A stretch of DNA of 64,000 bases from Adiantum capillus-veneris. Lineage: Eukaryota; Streptophyta; Polypodiopsida; Polypodiales; Pteridaceae. Positions 44,379 through 55,747 of this stretch are shown here, piece by piece (position 1 is the first letter of the stretch; each line of letters opens with the position of its first letter). Made by a program: the position numbers and the translations under genes. Below the pieces are notes generated by a model. That model was not told the origin of the DNA. It worked only from the letters and a program-made list of their open reading frames with translations, and made no database searches. The stretch is from NCBI GenBank assembly GCA_014529385.2, contig CM043958.1:146716734-146780733 (forward strand). The letters run 5' to 3'.

Positions 44379-44986
44379 CACGATATACGTGGTTCACCCA
44401 ATGTGGGCTATGTCCACGGGAAAGCAGCCACTCAATGGCTTTAGTACTTCAAAACAAGAAGTAGTTTACAAAAGGGATTATACCCTTAATGGAGCTCCCG
44501 CCTTGCTTCATTCTCACCACCTCACACTCACCTTGTTGCATCAACTTCACACTATGAAATGTGTGTAGAAATGGCCTCCTTTTATAGGCCAAAAGGGCTG
44601 CTCTCTCTCATGAGAGACAGCCATGTGTAGCCGCCCTTGTGCGAATAAGTCCAAATCGGACCTTCCAATCCGCCCATGTGTGGCCGCCCTTGAGAAGACA
44701 AGTCCGCTTTTGAATTCGGCCACCGGCCATTGAATTTGGCCACCGGCCACCGGCCATTGACTTCCGACCACCAGCCACCGGCCATTGACTTCCGACCACC
44801 GGCCATCGGCCATTGACTACCGGCCACTGCCTTTAAAGTTGCCCCTGATTCTTGTCCGTGAAAATTTTGGTTTCCGGTGAGTGATTTTCCTTCACGCACG
44901 ATGGCTTCTCCTCATAATGGGGGCCTTACAAATGTGCGCTTTTACCACAGAAAATTACAAGGGTAAATCAGGCTCCATACTTAACA
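44248..44986 (-). repeat. Copia-2 5' LTR
   Basis: 739 bp. The same TATA box is at about 44578-44590. Compared with the 3' LTR it has one extra minisatellite unit near 44720 and lacks the stretch carrying the GC hairpin. Confidence 0.95.
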
Positions 44987-45566
44987 TGTATAAGAGTACG
45001 AGCCTTAGATACATTAAAACCCGTTCCTTTGAGGTAGATCCAACTATTGTCAAGGATGATCTTTCTCTTTACCTCATCAGCGATGATACATACAATAGGT
45101 CTTTCTCCTGAGTGAGGGACTCCTAGTTTTCCAACTTGATGTGCACCATAAGCCATGATTCGAGACATGCCAAAGTATGTATCAAAAAACTCCTCAATAG
45201 CAACTGCAAGAGATTTGGGGTGTTTCCCATGCTTTCTTCCTTGATTCCACAAATGACGATGTTCTTTAAGCGTTTTTGCCATTCATGCAATTCTTGAGTG
45301 TCCACATTCTCTACATTCTTTGATTGGACAACAACTTGCGTGATAGGAGATGTAGAAACCACATTATCCTTACATATATCAACCCATGATTGGGATGCAT
45401 TTCTCATCTTACATACATCATGTCGTATTGTATCTATCATTTCCTCTTTCAATACATGATCACTCTCAAATTTGTTCAAGCACTCTTTCAATACATTCAT
45501 GTCAACAAGAGAGCGCTTACATTCTTGAACTTCATTCTCAAGATGCATCAAGCATGTTGTTTGCAT
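44987..45566 (-). pseudogene. LINE-B ORF1 (coiled coil, RRM, C-terminal domain), split by Copia-2
   Basis: The minus strand from 45566 reads MQTTCLMHLENEVQECKRSL with a coiled-coil pattern, then RRM start KRLKNIVICGIKEESMGNTP (about 45280). After a single frameshift come LAVAIEEFFDTYFGMSRIMA, GERPIVCIIADEVKRKIIL and GTGFNVSKARTLI. It stops at the Copia-2 LTR (44986) and resumes at 39417. The domain order is that of L1-type ORF1p. The N-terminus is probably cut by the abutting LINE tail at 45571. Confidence 0.8.
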
Positions 45567-45570
45567 TTCG

Positions 45571-45968
45571 AGAGAGAGATAGATAGATAGATAGTTCTAT
45601 TATCATCCTCGGAGGTCAAATATGACCTATGGGACCAAATGAACATGTCACGTGGTGTGAGTGGAGGTCATAAGTGACTCTCGATGCTAAAAAATGGTTG
45701 AAATGAGCGTCGCAATAGAGAGTCCACGTCGTGGTTGGGAGAGGAAGGTATGTAGGGAGAGCTCACGGCTAAATATATGGGGAAAAGAGGACCTAATGTG
45801 GTCAAAAGCTGAGCATTCAAGTAGTGTGTGGTACTCACTCTCTCGCACTTGACGAGGGCATAAGGTGCAAAGTCGATGAGACTCCTCGTCAGTGCCCAAA
45901 TGACCTGTCTCGTAGCGTAGAGAATGGGAGCTAAGACGAATGGAGGCAATGGTGCGGATCGCACTCAA
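45571..45968 (-). pseudogene. 3' end of another LINE: ORF2 C-terminal Cys/His domain, 3' UTR and (TATC)n(TC)n tail
   Basis: The minus strand from 45968 reads ASIRLSSHSLRYETGHLGTD, then CTLCPRQVRESEYHTLLEC (a CxxC..H..C knuckle usual at the end of LINE ORF2), then SAFDHIRSSFPHIFSREL. The frame ends about 45690. The following 100 bp resemble 21243-21300 and finish in short TATC and TC repeats. It is the extreme 3' end of a 5'-truncated LINE, inserted against LINE-B ORF1. Confidence 0.75.
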
Positions 45969-46156
45969 CGGGATGGGCTCAAGGATGTAGGGATGGGTTT
46001 GGTTACCTCGTTCCGAGAAGAAGAGAGATTTGTAGTTTGGAGTGACGTGTGTGGTGTAATGGTTGAAGCGAGAACCTCTGGATTTCTCCCAAGACGTTGG
46101 CGTCGTAAGAAGGCCTCATTAAGTTGGGAGTGAATCGATGCATCCATGACCAAGTG

Positions 46157-46170
46157 ACACACACACACAC

Positions 46171-46248
<78 letters not shown>
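46157..46248. repeat. (AC)n(AG)n microsatellite
   Basis: (AC)7 then an imperfect and then perfect (AG)n tract to 46248. Confidence 0.95.
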
Positions 46249-46252
<4 letters not shown>

Positions 46253-46445
46253 AGAAGAATAAGAGTATGTGTTTTCTCTTGCTCATTGTAGGTGTCTTCA
46301 AGAGGTTTAGGCAGCAACACGTGCTCTCAGCCAAGTCAACTAGAAATGCATTTCACAGTTGGTCCAAACAAGCAAGCAAAAGCTATTTAAGTTATGTTTC
46401 ATCTTTAGTTCATTTATTAGAAATTTGTTTTGGTTTTTTTCCATT

Positions 46446-46552
<107 letters not shown>

Positions 46553-46673
46553 GAAAAGAGTGATTAAAAATTTTTATTTAAAAAGTATTGATAAAGAGAG
46601 AGAAAGAAATGAAATGATATATTAACATCTTCAAGAGGTTGGTGTTGCCTAGGCGACCAAACCATTTTGAACT

Positions 46674-47282
46674 GGTGAATCCTAAACCATGTATGGTATT
46701 GTGTGGGGTACGTGTGATCTGATACAATGTGTGCCCAATGCAATATGAGAGAGAGAGAGAGAGGGAGATGAAATGATATATTAACGTGTTACAAACTAGT
46801 AAATTTGATACCATGTCTGCGTATAACAAAAAGAGACCCTAAAATAAATCTAGAGTTTCTACTAATAGGAATTATGTGGGGTGTGTGTCATCACTGATAC
46901 AATGGGTGTCCTATACAATATAAACAAGAGAGGTGTCATCCACGAGAGAGAGAATATAAAAAACCAAAGAGAGAGCAAACCGTTACACTATGGTGAATCT
47001 AATACCATGTATAACTGTGTGGGGTATGTGTGATCACCTACTGTATGGGTGCCCAGTGCAATATAACAGTTACATACCGGTAAATCTAATACCATGTCTG
47101 CGCTTTAAAAAAAGAGATGCTACATTTAAGTTAGGGTTGCTACTTATTGGAACTATGTGGGGTGTGTGCCATCACTGGTACAATGGGTGTCCTCTACATA
47201 TAATCAAGACCAAACTATTCCAATTTAGTGAATCTGATACCATGGCTGGATCTGTGTGGGGTATGTGTGATTACTGATATAT

Positions 47283-47283
<1 letters not shown>
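46674..47283 (+). repeat. A-B-A-B-A alternating repeat array
   Basis: Five units begin GT(G/A)AATCT(G/A)ATACCATG and contain GTGTGGGGTATGTGTGAT and ACAATGGGTGTCC. Short A units (46674-46747, 46990-47068, 47228-47283) alternate with longer B units (46799-46925, 47078-47203) that carry an extra AAAAAGAGA..GGGTTGCTACT insert. Two A+B pairs form a higher-order period of about 300 bp. On the minus strand each unit start reads CATGGTATCAGATT, like a tRNA-Met primer site. Confidence 0.75.

Positions 47284-47285
<2 letters not shown>

Positions 47286-47341
<56 letters not shown>
47286..47341. repeat. (GA)n microsatellite
   Basis: About 28 units. Confidence 0.95.
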
Positions 47342-47343
<2 letters not shown>

Positions 47344-47433
47344 ATTGAAATGAACTTTTATATTAAAGTCTCCAAAAGGCCAAAATAACTTATCATATCA
47401 AAAGGATACATCCATGATGAACCATAGCGAGAG

Positions 47434-47534
<101 letters not shown>

Positions 47535-47756
47535 AAACTAAGAATCTATTCCAAAATAATTTAGGATACTAAAAATTACATCCCAATAATATCTAGAAAG
47601 TGCAATATAGATGAGGAAGCTTAGAGGAGAAATATCTAGTGCTTTCTTCTATAGTTAGAATGAGCACTGCTAGGCAAGTGTGCTATTTGATATGTGAAAG
47701 ACAAAGATGTACACACTTTACAAGCATGATTCTTAGAAAGCTCCAACATGCGTCAA

Positions 47757-47790
47757 AAGGGATAGATAGATAGAGTTACCTGTGTGATTC

Positions 47791-47876
<86 letters not shown>

Positions 47877-48200
47877 TCAAAATACCTCTCTTGGGTGATA
47901 TAAAAATTATGCTACTATCATGTCGATTGTGGCATCTTAAATTACTATTCTATATGCTAGTCAGAGTCACACACCATTCTCAAGAGATCCCAAAGACCTG
48001 TATGTCAACTTTAAATCTCTTAACCTAATATCCTAGGGCACTAGAGGGAGCCATGCTTGGCTAATACAAAGGCTAATGATACATCAAATTTTCACACCTG
48101 GGTCCCTAAAACCAAAAGAGAGATTTCAAAAGGGATAGATAGGTAGAGGTACGTGTGTGATTGATAGGATATTCTCTTTCCTCTTCATGTTCATATCCTC

Positions 48201-48278
<78 letters not shown>

Positions 48279-48320
48279 TTCAAAATACCTCTCTTGGGTG
48301 ATAGAAAAATTATGCTACCA
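47757..48320 (+). repeat. Local duplication around (CT)n(AC)n microsatellites
   Basis: The block GGGATAGATAG.TAGAG..AC.TGTGTGATT, (CT)n, (AC)n, ATTCAAAATACCTCTCTTGG at 47757-47920 recurs at 48130-48320. The first copy is (CT)14(AC)27 and the second (CT)25(AC)12. Confidence 0.85.
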
Positions 48321-48483
48321 TCCTTTGGTTACTATGAGCAGGAGGGTATGCTAGTTACCTGTGCTTACTTTCACACCCTACAGATCTTAAAGGTCTCTCG
48401 GATTTGCTTAGTCCCACACAATGGAAAACCAAAAACAAGATATGAATATAAAAAAAGATACATACATAGATAGATATATAGAC

Positions 48484-48660
<177 letters not shown>

Positions 48661-48689
48661 GGAGAGAGAGATTTCTAATGCTTTAGAAA

Positions 48690-49534
48690 AGAATACCTTT
48701 GTGGGAAGGATCGTAGAGCAATTAAACTTATAATGTCTCCTATTTTTGTAAAGCAAAGACCTCATTGCAGCTAAAGTTTTTTCTGAATGCTTTGGTAAAG
48801 GATTTGAAGCAATGTAGATAGTATTGGATTATATAATGATCCATTACTCTACAAAGAAGAAATCTGATTTTTATCAAAGCATTGTTTGAGGTTTCTTTCC
48901 AAAAGTTACTATACAAGAATCTTGGAGAACCTATGATCGTACATCTATGACTCGAGGTGGCGTACCCTTTCACCAAGTTTTTGTCAAAATTTAAAATGAT
49001 CCCAATCAATGGTTCTGTAACCTATGTCTATTACAGTTACGAGTAAAGTTGGGGTACTTGGATGCTCTCTACCTTGATTTCGAGTTAGGTTGTTGCTCTA
49101 TTTTTGAAGCTTATAGTAAAATCAATGCTATAAAGAGCATTGTAGGCTCTGAAAAGATACACAATCACAAAGAGCTTACTTTCAAGCGTCCGAGTGCGAA
49201 ACGCTTTTTCCCAATTTTCAAATGTAGATGGGGTTGATCATGCAATGAGGAAAAACAATTTCATTTGATTGTAGCTATGTGGAGAGTAACTTGGGTTAAT
49301 GGAAAATTCCATGTAATTTCTTGCTATACCTCATAGCTTATCGTCTCTCCAATATGGTTGTAGATAGTAAGCTACACAGAGATTGTCTATTTTCATTGTT
49401 TTTTTCAAGCAAGAGTATTTCTTATCTACATGGCTAGATATTATGAGATGTACAAATAAAAGACCATTAAACCCTTTCTATTTAATTATCACATTTTATC
49501 TTCCCAACCACTGTACCTTTTTGTAGACATTGAA
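48690..49534. other. No gene recognised
   Basis: About 850 bp with only short domain-free frames. Confidence 0.5.
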
Positions 49535-49936
49535 ATGGAGATTGCTCATGCTATACCTACTATTATTGCAACCAATGTAGTGCCAACTCCTCAAAAAGTG
49601 CTAGTATCTACATTAGCTAATGATGAGGAGGATATATTATTGTCTCCTCCTATTCATAATGTACGTGTGGCAAAAAGAGAAGCTTGAAATATCGGAAGGA
49701 TTTCTAAAACGCAGATTATCAAAACGCTTAAGGAGATCAAAGCCTCCTACACTAGAGTTGAGACAATGCAAACCAATGTCTCTGACATGATTGAAACACT
49801 TAGCTCTATGTTGGATATTGAAAGTGGAATTCTTTCGAAATTGCGAGAAGAGGCAAAAGCAGCGAATGTGCAGAGATTGGAGAGTGAGGCATACATGCGA
49901 GAGAAACTTTCTAAAGTTGGGGAAACTCAAAGATGA
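49535..49936 (+). pseudogene. Coiled-coil protein frame with one stop, probably 5' part of a gypsy gag
   Basis: The ATG at 49535 opens 50 codons (MEIAHAIPTIIATNVVPTPQ) to a TGA at 49685-49687. The same frame then stays open for 82 more codons with a clear heptad pattern (MQTNVSDMIETLSSMLDIES, then KLREEAKAANVQRLESEAYM) to TGA 49934-49936. It sits just upstream of the gag-protease fragment on the same strand, so it may be that element's preceding segment. No conserved domain recognised. Confidence 0.45.
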
Positions 49937-49948
49937 TATTAGCATCTA

Positions 49949-50410
49949 TTGAGAATCTGCACAAATAAGTTTCAAGAAGTCAATGTGCACCAAAAGGTAG
50001 AAATCAAGATAATACTTCCTATTCAATGCACAATCACATTGGGTGAGTTACTTAAGATACGACCACATCTATGGAAGGATCTACAATTTGCTATGGAAAA
50101 GATGGTCTTGAAGGGGGTAACCCAAGAAAACTTAGAGCAATTGTAGAACGAGGAGGTGTGGGCTAAAATTGTCAAATCCAAGCCCATGAACAAAGTTGGA
50201 AATTACTGTGAGGAAAACGTAGGAAACACGACCCTTCCAATACAATATAATGACATAACGACCATGGATATATTGGACAATGGACCAGGGCATTGCCATA
50301 GCAACAAAAGCTATTTGGGAAGCTTGGGGAAAACCAATAATTAACACAAATGAAATTGAAACTGTTAGATGGGCATATTGAACCGCCAAACCCTAGGCAC
50401 AGAAATACCA
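49949..50410 (+). pseudogene. Gypsy gag-protease fragment related to Gypsy-2a
   Basis: The frame reads IQCTITLGELLKIRPHLWKD, a TAG at 50144-50146, then NKVGNYCEENVGNTTLPIQY and the protease active site ILDNGPG. A frameshift at about 50290 moves coding to IAIATKAIWEAWGKP. This parallels 30778-31200 (ITLAELLKIRLHLWG, VGDYCEGEEENTTLSLQY, LDSGTQ). Asn replaces the usual Ser/Thr after the catalytic Asp. A short remnant of the same or a sister family. Confidence 0.8.
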
Positions 50411-50989
50411 CCTCTTCTGAGAGAGAACCATGGCAATCATGCAAGGAAGGGCAACCAAGGGCCCATTCCCATGAACACCCCTATCCTCCAAGATTTCACA
50501 ACCAGCTATTTAACGTGAAGATCATCAAGATCCTAGGCATTGAGTGTCAGCGACCCCTAGACAGCCTGCCCATGAGGTCCCTCTCCTTGTGCCTGACCAC
50601 TAGAGTTGGCACCCCTCCCAATGACAGGGCATGCCCTCCCTTTCTCCCTTCTCTCTTAATTGGATATCCAACAAAAACTTAACTTTCTTTTTTCTGTCCA
50701 GAGGGTCTCCTAGAAGTACCTACATTTTCATTTGAAACCCATTTCATTTCACCCTTTTTTTTGTAGAACTCACAATGGTCGGTAAATTATATTAACAATA
50801 ACAAGAATTTATAGATTCTTGTCATGCTCGTGCGGAGCCATGACATCTTCTAGCAACCAAAGATACATTGGATGATAAGGGATCCACCCCGCCTCATAGA
50901 CAAGGACCCCAAGGAGAAGCTTGGCTAATGTAACCAGACAACACAGCAACAATTATCCTAATCCACTCATTAGAGCTGATCCAAAGGCG
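50411..50989. other. No gene recognised
   Basis: Unique sequence between the protease fragment and LINE-C. The frame 50350-50682 is not supported by any motif. Confidence 0.5.
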
Positions 50990-52633
50990 CAATTGTTTCC
51001 CTCCTTTCTTGTATAATCTCCATGAACCTATTTGTTTTCAAGACACTCTCAAAGACCCACCAGCAGTTCCTAGCCTTCTGAATGTGTTTGAAATAGTAAA
51101 ATTTGACAATTTCCCTGCTCATAAAAGGCACCTGACTCTTGAACATCTTCCCACCTTGGAAGAGATCGTTCTTGAAGAAACCTATCTTCTAGGTCTTTTG
51201 GACCCATTTGCATATCTTCCTTACCAAGCCACAGATATAGGCCACAGATTGTTGGGAACTCCTTGAACAAGTGAGGGAGGTCCTCATAGCCTTTCTACAT
51301 TGCGAGCGTCTATTAGAACCAGTCCCTCTGGCACCACAAACCTTTACTCTAGTAGGTAGGACTCCCCACATAACCTTCCAAAGAAAGACCTTCATCTCAA
51401 GTGGTCAGTGATGCCACCAAATGTTCTTTGTTATTGCTACCCACCTTGATTTTGTCCATTTCTTGCCCCATTGCTTGTTCAAGGGTGAAAATCAGTCCTT
51501 CAAGATCATAAGGGAGTTATACACGGCCTTGGTTTGTGGTTTAAGGAAATGGATGTTCCTGGGAAATTGCCATGCCTTCCACTCGATTCATACTTAGGTA
51601 GTCAACATCTATCTAGTCGTTATAAAGCTCTACTCACCAGCCACCTTTCAATCCCATTGAGGTGGAGCTGGGAGGCCAATTGGTCCGATCCTTTCCAATT
51701 CCCGTTGATGTTGTCCCAAAAATTGACTCAGTCGACGCAGTCCTTTGTTATTGATATTTCTAGCTACCTCCCTCCAGTATGGGTTTAAAAGGATGTTACT
51801 TGCCTTAGATAGCTAGGGGGACTTGTGAGAAATAGAGTTGTGAAAGTATCTTGTTTCCTCCCCGCATTCCAAGGTCTCCATTGCTCTATTGTATTTTCGA
51901 ACTAGCTTGCTTGTAGTGCCCCAAAGTTTCAAATTGGACCACCCAGGGGAAAGCATCTTGTCGTGTGTCTCAAGCCCTTTTTGTTGCCCACCTTGCGAGC
52001 ATAGTTTGGCATTGTCCAACATGGCCAAAGCCATAACATCCCATGCTTGGTATTTCTTTGTGATTGGTACCGAAAACTTGGCACATTGGGCCTCTGTATG
52101 CATACTAGGGTTGAGGATCCCAATAGTGCCTTGCTTGACAAGTCTTGGAATTGAATCCCATCCGGCCCATTAACACGGCATCAAGTCTTCACTATTGTTT
52201 CTCCATAAGAATCTTTTCACTAGTTTCAAAAACTCTTTCCAGCTGCCTTTGGCTAACTTTAGTAGTAGGCCATTGAAACTCATGCAGGGGAGCATAAATG
52301 TATGGACCACTTTTACTCTACTTGGAAAAGGAATAAGCACATACTTCCACCTTTTCATCTTGCTCCTTAGTTATCCCTTTCCACTTCTACCACATTCAGT
52401 TCAAGAAATGATGGCAACCACTCGACTTGATAAGAACAGTAGCATCAATCTAGCCAAGAATCCATACCTGCATACTGGTGTATGTGAACCCTGGCGTGCT
52501 ATTCCAAGGGCCACCTCTCACATGTCCACCAATGCCCACTTTTTGCATAAGCTTAGCCATATGTACCTTTCAAATCCTACTAACATGTTTGATGATCCAG
52601 TTTTATCCTTTCTCTTCTCCACCATATTCAAAT
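50990..52633 (-). pseudogene. LINE-C ORF2: endonuclease C-part, thumb and zf-RVT domain (RT core missing)
   Basis: The minus strand continues the endonuclease from 52633 (DLNMVEKRKDKTGSS, FERYIWLSLCKKWALVD, RYGFLARL) to about 52390. It then jumps to RVKVVHTFMLPCMSFNGLLL and LKLVKRFLWRN (52358-52180), the segment after the RT palm, so the RT core is deleted. GWDSIPRLVKQGTIGILNPS, MALAMLDNAKL and LVRKYNRAMETLECGEETR follow (52160-51830). At 51395-51190 comes the zf-RVT motif KVFLWKVMWGVLPTRVKVCG, with EDLPHLFKEFPTICGLYLWL in a shifted frame. It is an L1-type plant LINE with several shifts; dead. Confidence 0.8.
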
Positions 52634-52641
52634 CTCCCACC
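52634..52641. repeat. 8-bp target-site duplication, left (CTCCCACC)
   Basis: Identical to 56770-56777 on the other side of the inverted-repeat element. Confidence 0.95.
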
Positions 52642-52667
52642 CAGGGATTTCATTAACGTAATCACGA
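52642..52667 (+). repeat. Left terminal inverted repeat
   Basis: Begins CAGGGATTTCATTAACG. Just inside lie palindromic GTAATCAC/GTGATTAC and ACGTGATCACGT-type motifs (to about 52740) that echo GTGATCAC near the right end. Confidence 0.9.
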
Positions 52668-53307
52668 TTGGGTGATTACGTAAATAACTCTAGTATTTAC
52701 ACAAAAAAAATCACGTGATCACGTTAATTGTTAACGTGACTTTGATTTTGACCGGCAAAAACCTAAAGAACCGGTTAGCCCTCAAGGTTTTTTCATTTTC
52801 CCTGCGGGAGTAATTATATGTAAAATATAAGAGCTATAATATAAAAGAGAAAGGATTATAGCTCTTACGTTGTAAATCAACTCAAATGCAAGACTTCAAG
52901 GATCTTTATATGCCTGGTACACTAGTAGAGGACATTTGACCCTTGACTATCGACTCGTCATTTACATATGCTCATCTTCTAAAACCAATTACAGCCCTCA
53001 TTTGGACCAATGGCTTCTTCGCAATGAGCATGATTCTCCAAGTCTTCAGTTGTTTTGGTTTCGTACCTTTATGTCAGTAAACGAATTAAAATTTTTTAGA
53101 AGTGGTTACTGAATTAAGAATCATGTTCGGCCCAAAAAAAGGACCTGTGACTCTATAACCTTAGGTCAATTCACAAGGAGATGACAATACTCGGCACTCG
53201 GATACACTCCCCAAGGATTTGCCTAGCTAAAAGACCGGGGTTAGCACACTATTCACTATATATAATTACTCCCGTTGGGATTTTTCATATGTATATCATA
53301 GAAATGT

Positions 53308-54830
53308 TTAAATCGGATAAAATGATGGTGCAAGTTCAACAAATGGATGTTGGACAGGGTTAGGGTCTGTCTTTAATTGTTCTTTGAAAAATATCAACAC
53401 GTCAGAAGCATTCCTTCTTTGGTCCCGCTCTTTTAACTTCATCCAATAATCTACTTTAATTCGAATAGCCCTCATAACATCTTCGTCCGGGTGGTGAAAA
53501 ACTTCTTTTGGAAAATAAAATTTTCTGGCTGCACTCCAAAAATCTGCAAGCATGTCGAATAGGTATCCCAATGCATAAATGTCACTCGCTTTTGTGTATG
53601 CATCTCTGCACAGTGGATCGTATAGTTCGAGAGCAATCCACGGTCGCTTAGCCATCTCGGCATTTCCTGTTCTTTGTGCATTCAAGACTGCTTCGTCCGA
53701 CTGTGCGCTTGGAGACAAATAATTATTTGCTACGTGCTTAGCTGGTGTTCTCAGCATCATACCCCAATCAATGATGCCGACGCAGGGTTTATTGGTGCGA
53801 GTAAAGTCTAACATTACGTTGAAGGGGTGCAAGTCACTGTGCACTATACCAGTCTAGTGGGCACCGCAACGCCGTCGATTAAGGCATGACAAATTGCTGG
53901 TATCTGCTCAATCACTGCTTTGATATGAACCCCGTCTATCTCGCTTACAGGGTTGTTTGCTACAGGCAATGACCTCCAGCCATGTTGTAGCTTGTGCATG
54001 TGTCGTCTGAACAATCCGTGAGTGAACGGTAAGTGACACATCATGTCGCCCACGCTACCCCCAATATCGTGATCCAAGGAGCTTTTGTAGTAAACCCAAT
54101 GCACCTTACAATGGAGGGGTGAAGCATTTGCATTCCTTGCTCCTGTCTGAAAGCTATCAAATTTTGCCTCACTCCCTTCCTTGTAACATTTTCCCACATA
54201 TGTAATGTGGTCTGAAAAAAATGAGATGCCTTTGACGGTGTACAATGTGCACACACCGAAGGAGCCTGCTCCAATTCACATACCTTCTACCAAGGCTTCG
54301 TGAGGGATGCCAACAAGATGAGCGCACTTTGCATTCAAAGAAGTGTGCATAATTGTGTCGGTGCCGCTGGCATCGGATCGACCTCCCAAAGTTGCTTGCG
54401 CATCTTGGGCCATCTTCAATCTCTTGGGTAAGGTTGTTTGGTCCTGCGCTTTCACACGCTTCATCTTTACCTTCTGTTATTTCCACAATTTATCCCAAAG
54501 CTCTAATTTTGACATGTTGCAAGCAGGTGGGATATCTTCCTTTAAGTCTCTGCAACATACTTTCATATTGACCAACACTATCTTGACCTTGTGGTGGGGG
54601 TCAAATTCTCATATCCCAGTTGGACCCAACAACTCGTATTTCCCTTCAAGTCGCAACCTGCGCTCTCTGTTCTCCCATATAGCACTAGTGATGTCTTTGA
54701 TGTAGACGTCACTTTCACTAATCTGCTGTATGCGATCAGCTGCACATGATGAGATTGCCAAAATACATTCTTTATGAATGGAACCCATAATACATTTCTT
54801 TTGATCGGGCGTCATATTTGCACTGGACAA
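53308..54830 (-). pseudogene. Protein kinase-like pseudogene with novel N-terminal extension, cargo of the DNA transposon
   Basis: Minus-strand gene of about 506 codons. The ATG at 54830 starts MSSANMTPDQKKCIMGSIHK. About 180 residues of unrecognised, charged sequence follow (TSAIWENRERRLRLEGKYEL, LLGPTGI, then LELWDKLWK). The kinase domain begins with the Gly-rich loop IGAGSFGVCTLY (about 54275), has a likely Lys in VGKCYKEG, a catalytic loop HSDLHPFN (about 53844), DWG in place of DFG (IIDWG), AKRPWIALELYDP as activation-segment end, and SDIYALGYLFDML (subdomain IX). So the fold is complete. Lesions: TGA 54611-54609, TAA 54479-54477, TGA 54278-54276, and one frameshift near 53860 just before the catalytic loop. 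Apart from that shift all parts are in one frame, so it decayed from an intronless or spliced gene. The family is unknown; it does not read like a standard plant receptor kinase. Confidence 0.8.
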
Positions 54831-55203
54831 TACAGAAACAACATATCAAATACAAATTCATGGTTGTGAATAACACTAACACTCTCACACTATCTCAAGT
54901 AAACTCTTAACCACCACTTGAGGACTTTAACAAATGTGCAAGGAAATATTGATAAAAATTGAATATAATCTTCACTTAAAATTGCAATCTGTTACACGTG
55001 TAAAAAGCAGTTCAAACAAGTGGTTTATAAGAACTTAATTCAGATCAAACAATACATGTTAACGGTCTGGCACATTTCAACATATATTGAATTTTTAACT
55101 TATATTTTTCTCCGTGCGCACATACTAATTCAAACAAAGCACACACTGACTTAAAAACTTCAAAAAAACATTTAAAACATTGGAAGTATATAAATTGGAC
55201 TAG

Positions 55204-55652
55204 CAAATTGTATTCACACACTTTTTTACATAGAATTTATGTAAATGTAGCAATCAAAACGCGATGATAATTGATGCTCTTTAAAAAGATACAAAAGAAT
55301 ATTTAACATGCAAATTGTGTGCATTTAGATTTTTTACAAAGAATTTATGTAAATAAAGCATTTAAAATAGCGATAATGCTTGAGAGTCCTTTAAAAAGAT
55401 TAAAAAAGAATATTAAACATGCAATTTGTGTGCAAATACTTTTTTACATGTAATTTATATAAGTGGAACATTTAAAATAGCGATGATTGATTAATAAAGT
55501 ATTCTATATAAATGGAACATTTAAAATAACGATGATTGATCAATAAAGTATTCTATATAAATGGAACATTTAAAATAGCAATGATTGATGAATAAAGTCT
55601 TTTATATAAATGGAACATTTAAAATAGCGACGATTGATGAACAAAGTATTCT
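55204..55652 (-). repeat. Nested tandem repeats upstream of the kinase gene (about 115-bp and 49-bp units)
   Basis: Two diverged 110-125 bp units (about 55204-55320 and 55320-55440) with AGAATTTATGTAAAT and CTTTAAAAAGAT. They are followed by four 49-bp units with GGAACATTTAAAATAGCGAT starting at 55465, 55514, 55563 and 55612. Confidence 0.85.
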
Positions 55653-55747
55653 TTTGAATATGATTAGCTAGTATATAATTTCAAATGGACAGTTAAAAAC
55701 AACAAAATCAAACAATTCATATATTTTGTATATGAAATACTCTTCAG

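Larger units (their letters stand above)
39418..44986 (-). mobile_element. Copia-2: nearly intact Ty1/copia LTR retrotransposon
   Basis: 5,569 bp on the minus strand. LTRs at 39418-40232 (815 bp, 3') and 44248-44986 (739 bp, 5') share TGTTAAG and CTAACA-type ends on the element strand. Flanks TGTGT (39413-39417) and TGTAT (44987-44991) are a 5-bp duplication with one change. It has a tRNA-iMet primer site, a purine tract AAGTGGGAGAT and a long gag-pol frame. The LTRs differ by several transitions and by a deletion of about 100 bp in the 5' LTR, so it is older than Copia-1. It sits inside LINE-B ORF1. Confidence 0.95.

Noticed and set aside
46674-47283. CRISPR-like array
   Set aside because: Units are diverged, of two lengths and without unique spacers; the genome is eukaryotic.
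52195-52656. 153-codon plus-strand frame
   Set aside because: Antisense to LINE-C ORF2, whose conserved endonuclease and thumb motifs lie on the minus strand.
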